A stretch of DNA of 6,634 nt, taken from the NCBI GenBank assembly GCA_030666885.1, contig DAOUWY010000107.1:1-6634 (forward strand), given 5' to 3'. This DNA is from Methanosarcinales archaeon (lineage in GTDB: Archaea > Halobacteriota > Methanosarcinia > Methanosarcinales > Methanocomedenaceae). Below are positions 6,264 to 6,634 of the stretch, piece by piece; within the stretch, counting starts at the first letter, position 1; each line of letters opens with the position of its first letter. Below the pieces are notes generated by a model. The model did no database searches. It was given only the letters and a program-made list of their open reading frames with translations, and was not told the origin of the DNA. A program made the position numbers and the translations under genes.

Positions 6264-6335
6264 AAATCATTGGTCTTTTGGAAAATAATACATACCGACT
6301 CTGTCAAACTCCTTAACCGATGACCAATGGGATTT
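6264..6335. repeat. Inverted repeat CATTGGTC / GACCAATG
   Basis: CATTGGTC (6268-6275) and GACCAATG (6322-6329) are exact complements. AAAT (6264-6267) can extend the stem with ATTT (6332-6335) past a two-base bulge. The loop of 46 bases is long for a hairpin, so a pair of protein-binding half-sites is as likely. Confidence 0.4.
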
Positions 6336-6409
6336 ACTTATAAGACATGAATATTCCTTTCGACCTGGCAGCCATTTCACATAAAGCGGCTTTTCCTTGA
6401 GTTTACATG

Positions 6410-6423
6410 GTTGTGGTCACAAC
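6410..6423. promoter_or_regulatory. Operator-like palindrome upstream of the last gene
   Basis: GTTGTG-GT-CACAAC is a 6+6 dyad with a two-base centre. It lies 28 bases upstream of the TATA-like box at 6452, where archaeal activators or repressors often bind. The regulator is unknown. Confidence 0.4.
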
Positions 6424-6451
6424 AGTATGTTTTATTTATGTGGATTTACCA

Positions 6452-6459
6452 TTATATAT
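6452..6459 (+). promoter_or_regulatory. Putative TATA box (distal promoter) of the gene at 6577
   Basis: TTATATAT lies in an otherwise mixed-composition stretch. With usual spacing, transcription would start near 6480-6485. That gives a leader of about 95 bases that begins with the hairpin at 6482-6529. Confidence 0.45.
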
Positions 6460-6481
6460 TGCCTTTGTAATAAGATTTGGA

Positions 6482-6529
6482 AATGAATCTTTACAGTCCA
6501 GTCATCATGGATGTCAGACTGTATTCATT
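6482..6529 (+). promoter_or_regulatory. Predicted 5'-leader stem-loop
   Basis: AATGAAT (6482-6488) pairs with ATTCATT (6523-6529), and ACAGTC (6493-6498) with GACTGT (6517-6522). The two right arms are contiguous and the left arms are separated by a four-base bulge. CATC/GATG (6503-6506, 6510-6513) can close the inner part. If transcription starts at the distal promoter, this structure sits at the very 5' end of the message and may stabilise it or control translation. Confidence 0.45.
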
Positions 6530-6546
6530 ACAGATGCAAAGACGGC

Positions 6547-6554
6547 AATATAAT
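6547..6554 (+). promoter_or_regulatory. Second TATA-like box, proximal to the gene at 6577
   Basis: AATATAAT is centred about 26 bases before the ATG, the distance that would yield a leaderless transcript. It is part of GGCAATATAAT (6544-6554), which is the inverse complement of the distal box ATTATATATTGCC (6451-6463) apart from a two-base difference. It may be a true promoter or an arm of that inverted repeat. Confidence 0.3.
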
Positions 6555-6567
6555 CTTGATAAAATTG

Positions 6568-6571
6568 GGTG
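6568..6571 (+). promoter_or_regulatory. Ribosome-binding site of the gene at 6577
   Basis: GGTG (within GGGTG) sits five bases before the ATG at 6577 and matches the archaeal anti-SD. It implies a leadered message and so favours the distal promoter. Confidence 0.5.
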
Positions 6572-6576
6572 TTGTT

Positions 6577-6634
6577 ATGAGAACAAAAATTATGTTAACT
6601 CTTTTAGCTGTACTTGCACTGGTTATACCTGCAA
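6577..6634 (+). CDS. Start of an exported protein (signal peptide only)
   Basis: The window ends 19 codons into this frame: MRTKIMLTLLAVLALVIPA. Two basic residues followed by an uninterrupted hydrophobic stretch make a classical Sec signal peptide, and the PA at the edge may be close to the cleavage site. GGTG before the ATG and an extensive upstream control region support a real gene. The long, structured leader is the kind of arrangement seen before highly expressed envelope genes, so a surface protein is plausible. The mature part lies outside the window and its function cannot be named. Confidence 0.7.
   Translation, partial: MRTKIMLTLLAVLALVIPA

Larger units (their letters stand above)
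5745..6576. other. Gene-poor region with relics, repeats and regulatory DNA
   Basis: No ordinary-length gene fits here on either strand. The left part (5765-6116, minus strand) looks like decayed coding DNA: a 36-codon micro-ORF, a 31-codon relic, and between them a protein-like 32-codon stretch at 5897-5995 (containing WSETLQITYAEEGAGQVFPW) with no start codon. The middle (6151-6335) holds palindromic repeats. The right part (6410-6576) is the control region of the gene at 6577. Confidence 0.6.

Noticed and set aside
6286..6375. Plus-strand frame containing SLTDDQWDLLIRHEYSF, reminiscent of the N-terminus of IS5-type transposases (LTDEQWxLL).
   Set aside because: Only about 28 codons, no start codon, no further transposase motif, and no terminal inverted repeats or target duplication. 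Five matching residues are too few.
6348..6401. Short plus-strand frame MNIPFDLAAISHKAAFP.
   Set aside because: Seventeen codons with no clear ribosome-binding site and no context; indistinguishable from chance.

Overview
The window looks like a chromosomal segment of a methanogen-related archaeon, most likely the Methanosarcinales or an ANME-2/Methanoperedens-type lineage. The main reason is a large secreted protein with two tandem copies of the roughly 275-residue S-layer duplication domain (TIGR01567/PF07752, also called DUF1608) that builds Methanosarcina surface layers. A DHH phosphoesterase fused to a TrkA-N/RCK Rossmann domain, archaeal TATA-like boxes and GGAGGT/GGTG ribosome-binding sites agree with this. 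The species cannot be fixed from sequence alone.

Layout. 1-417 (+): the 3' end of an AI-2E family (UPF0118) membrane transporter. 446-4183 (+): an S-layer protein of about 1245 residues with signal peptide, four glycosylation-rich WY/WTW Ig-like domains, two S-layer domains, two further Ig-like domains, a CARDB-like domain, one membrane anchor and a short cytoplasmic tail. 4184-4234: a short convergent gap with a hairpin that probably stops transcription from both sides. 4221-5702 (-): a TrkA-N/DHH/DHHA1 protein whose real start lies upstream of its first ATG and seems to be a non-canonical ATC behind a perfect Shine-Dalgarno. 5745-6576: about 830 bases without an ordinary gene. This stretch holds one 36-codon micro-ORF, a probable gene relic, an 18-bp perfect palindrome, an eight-copy ACGGAT/ATCCGT palindromic element and the regulatory region of the last gene. 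6577-6634 (+): the first 19 codons of a secreted protein, cut by the window edge.

Function. The left half and the right edge concern the cell envelope (transporter, S-layer, another exported protein). The central minus-strand gene is a soluble nucleotide-binding phosphoesterase transcribed toward the S-layer gene and has no evident functional link to it. I do not see a defence system, CRISPR array, RNA gene or intact mobile element. The most unusual items are the mosaic S-layer gene, with a base-composition step and sequons packed into one half, the ATC start of the DHH gene, and the structured, two-promoter leader of the last gene.
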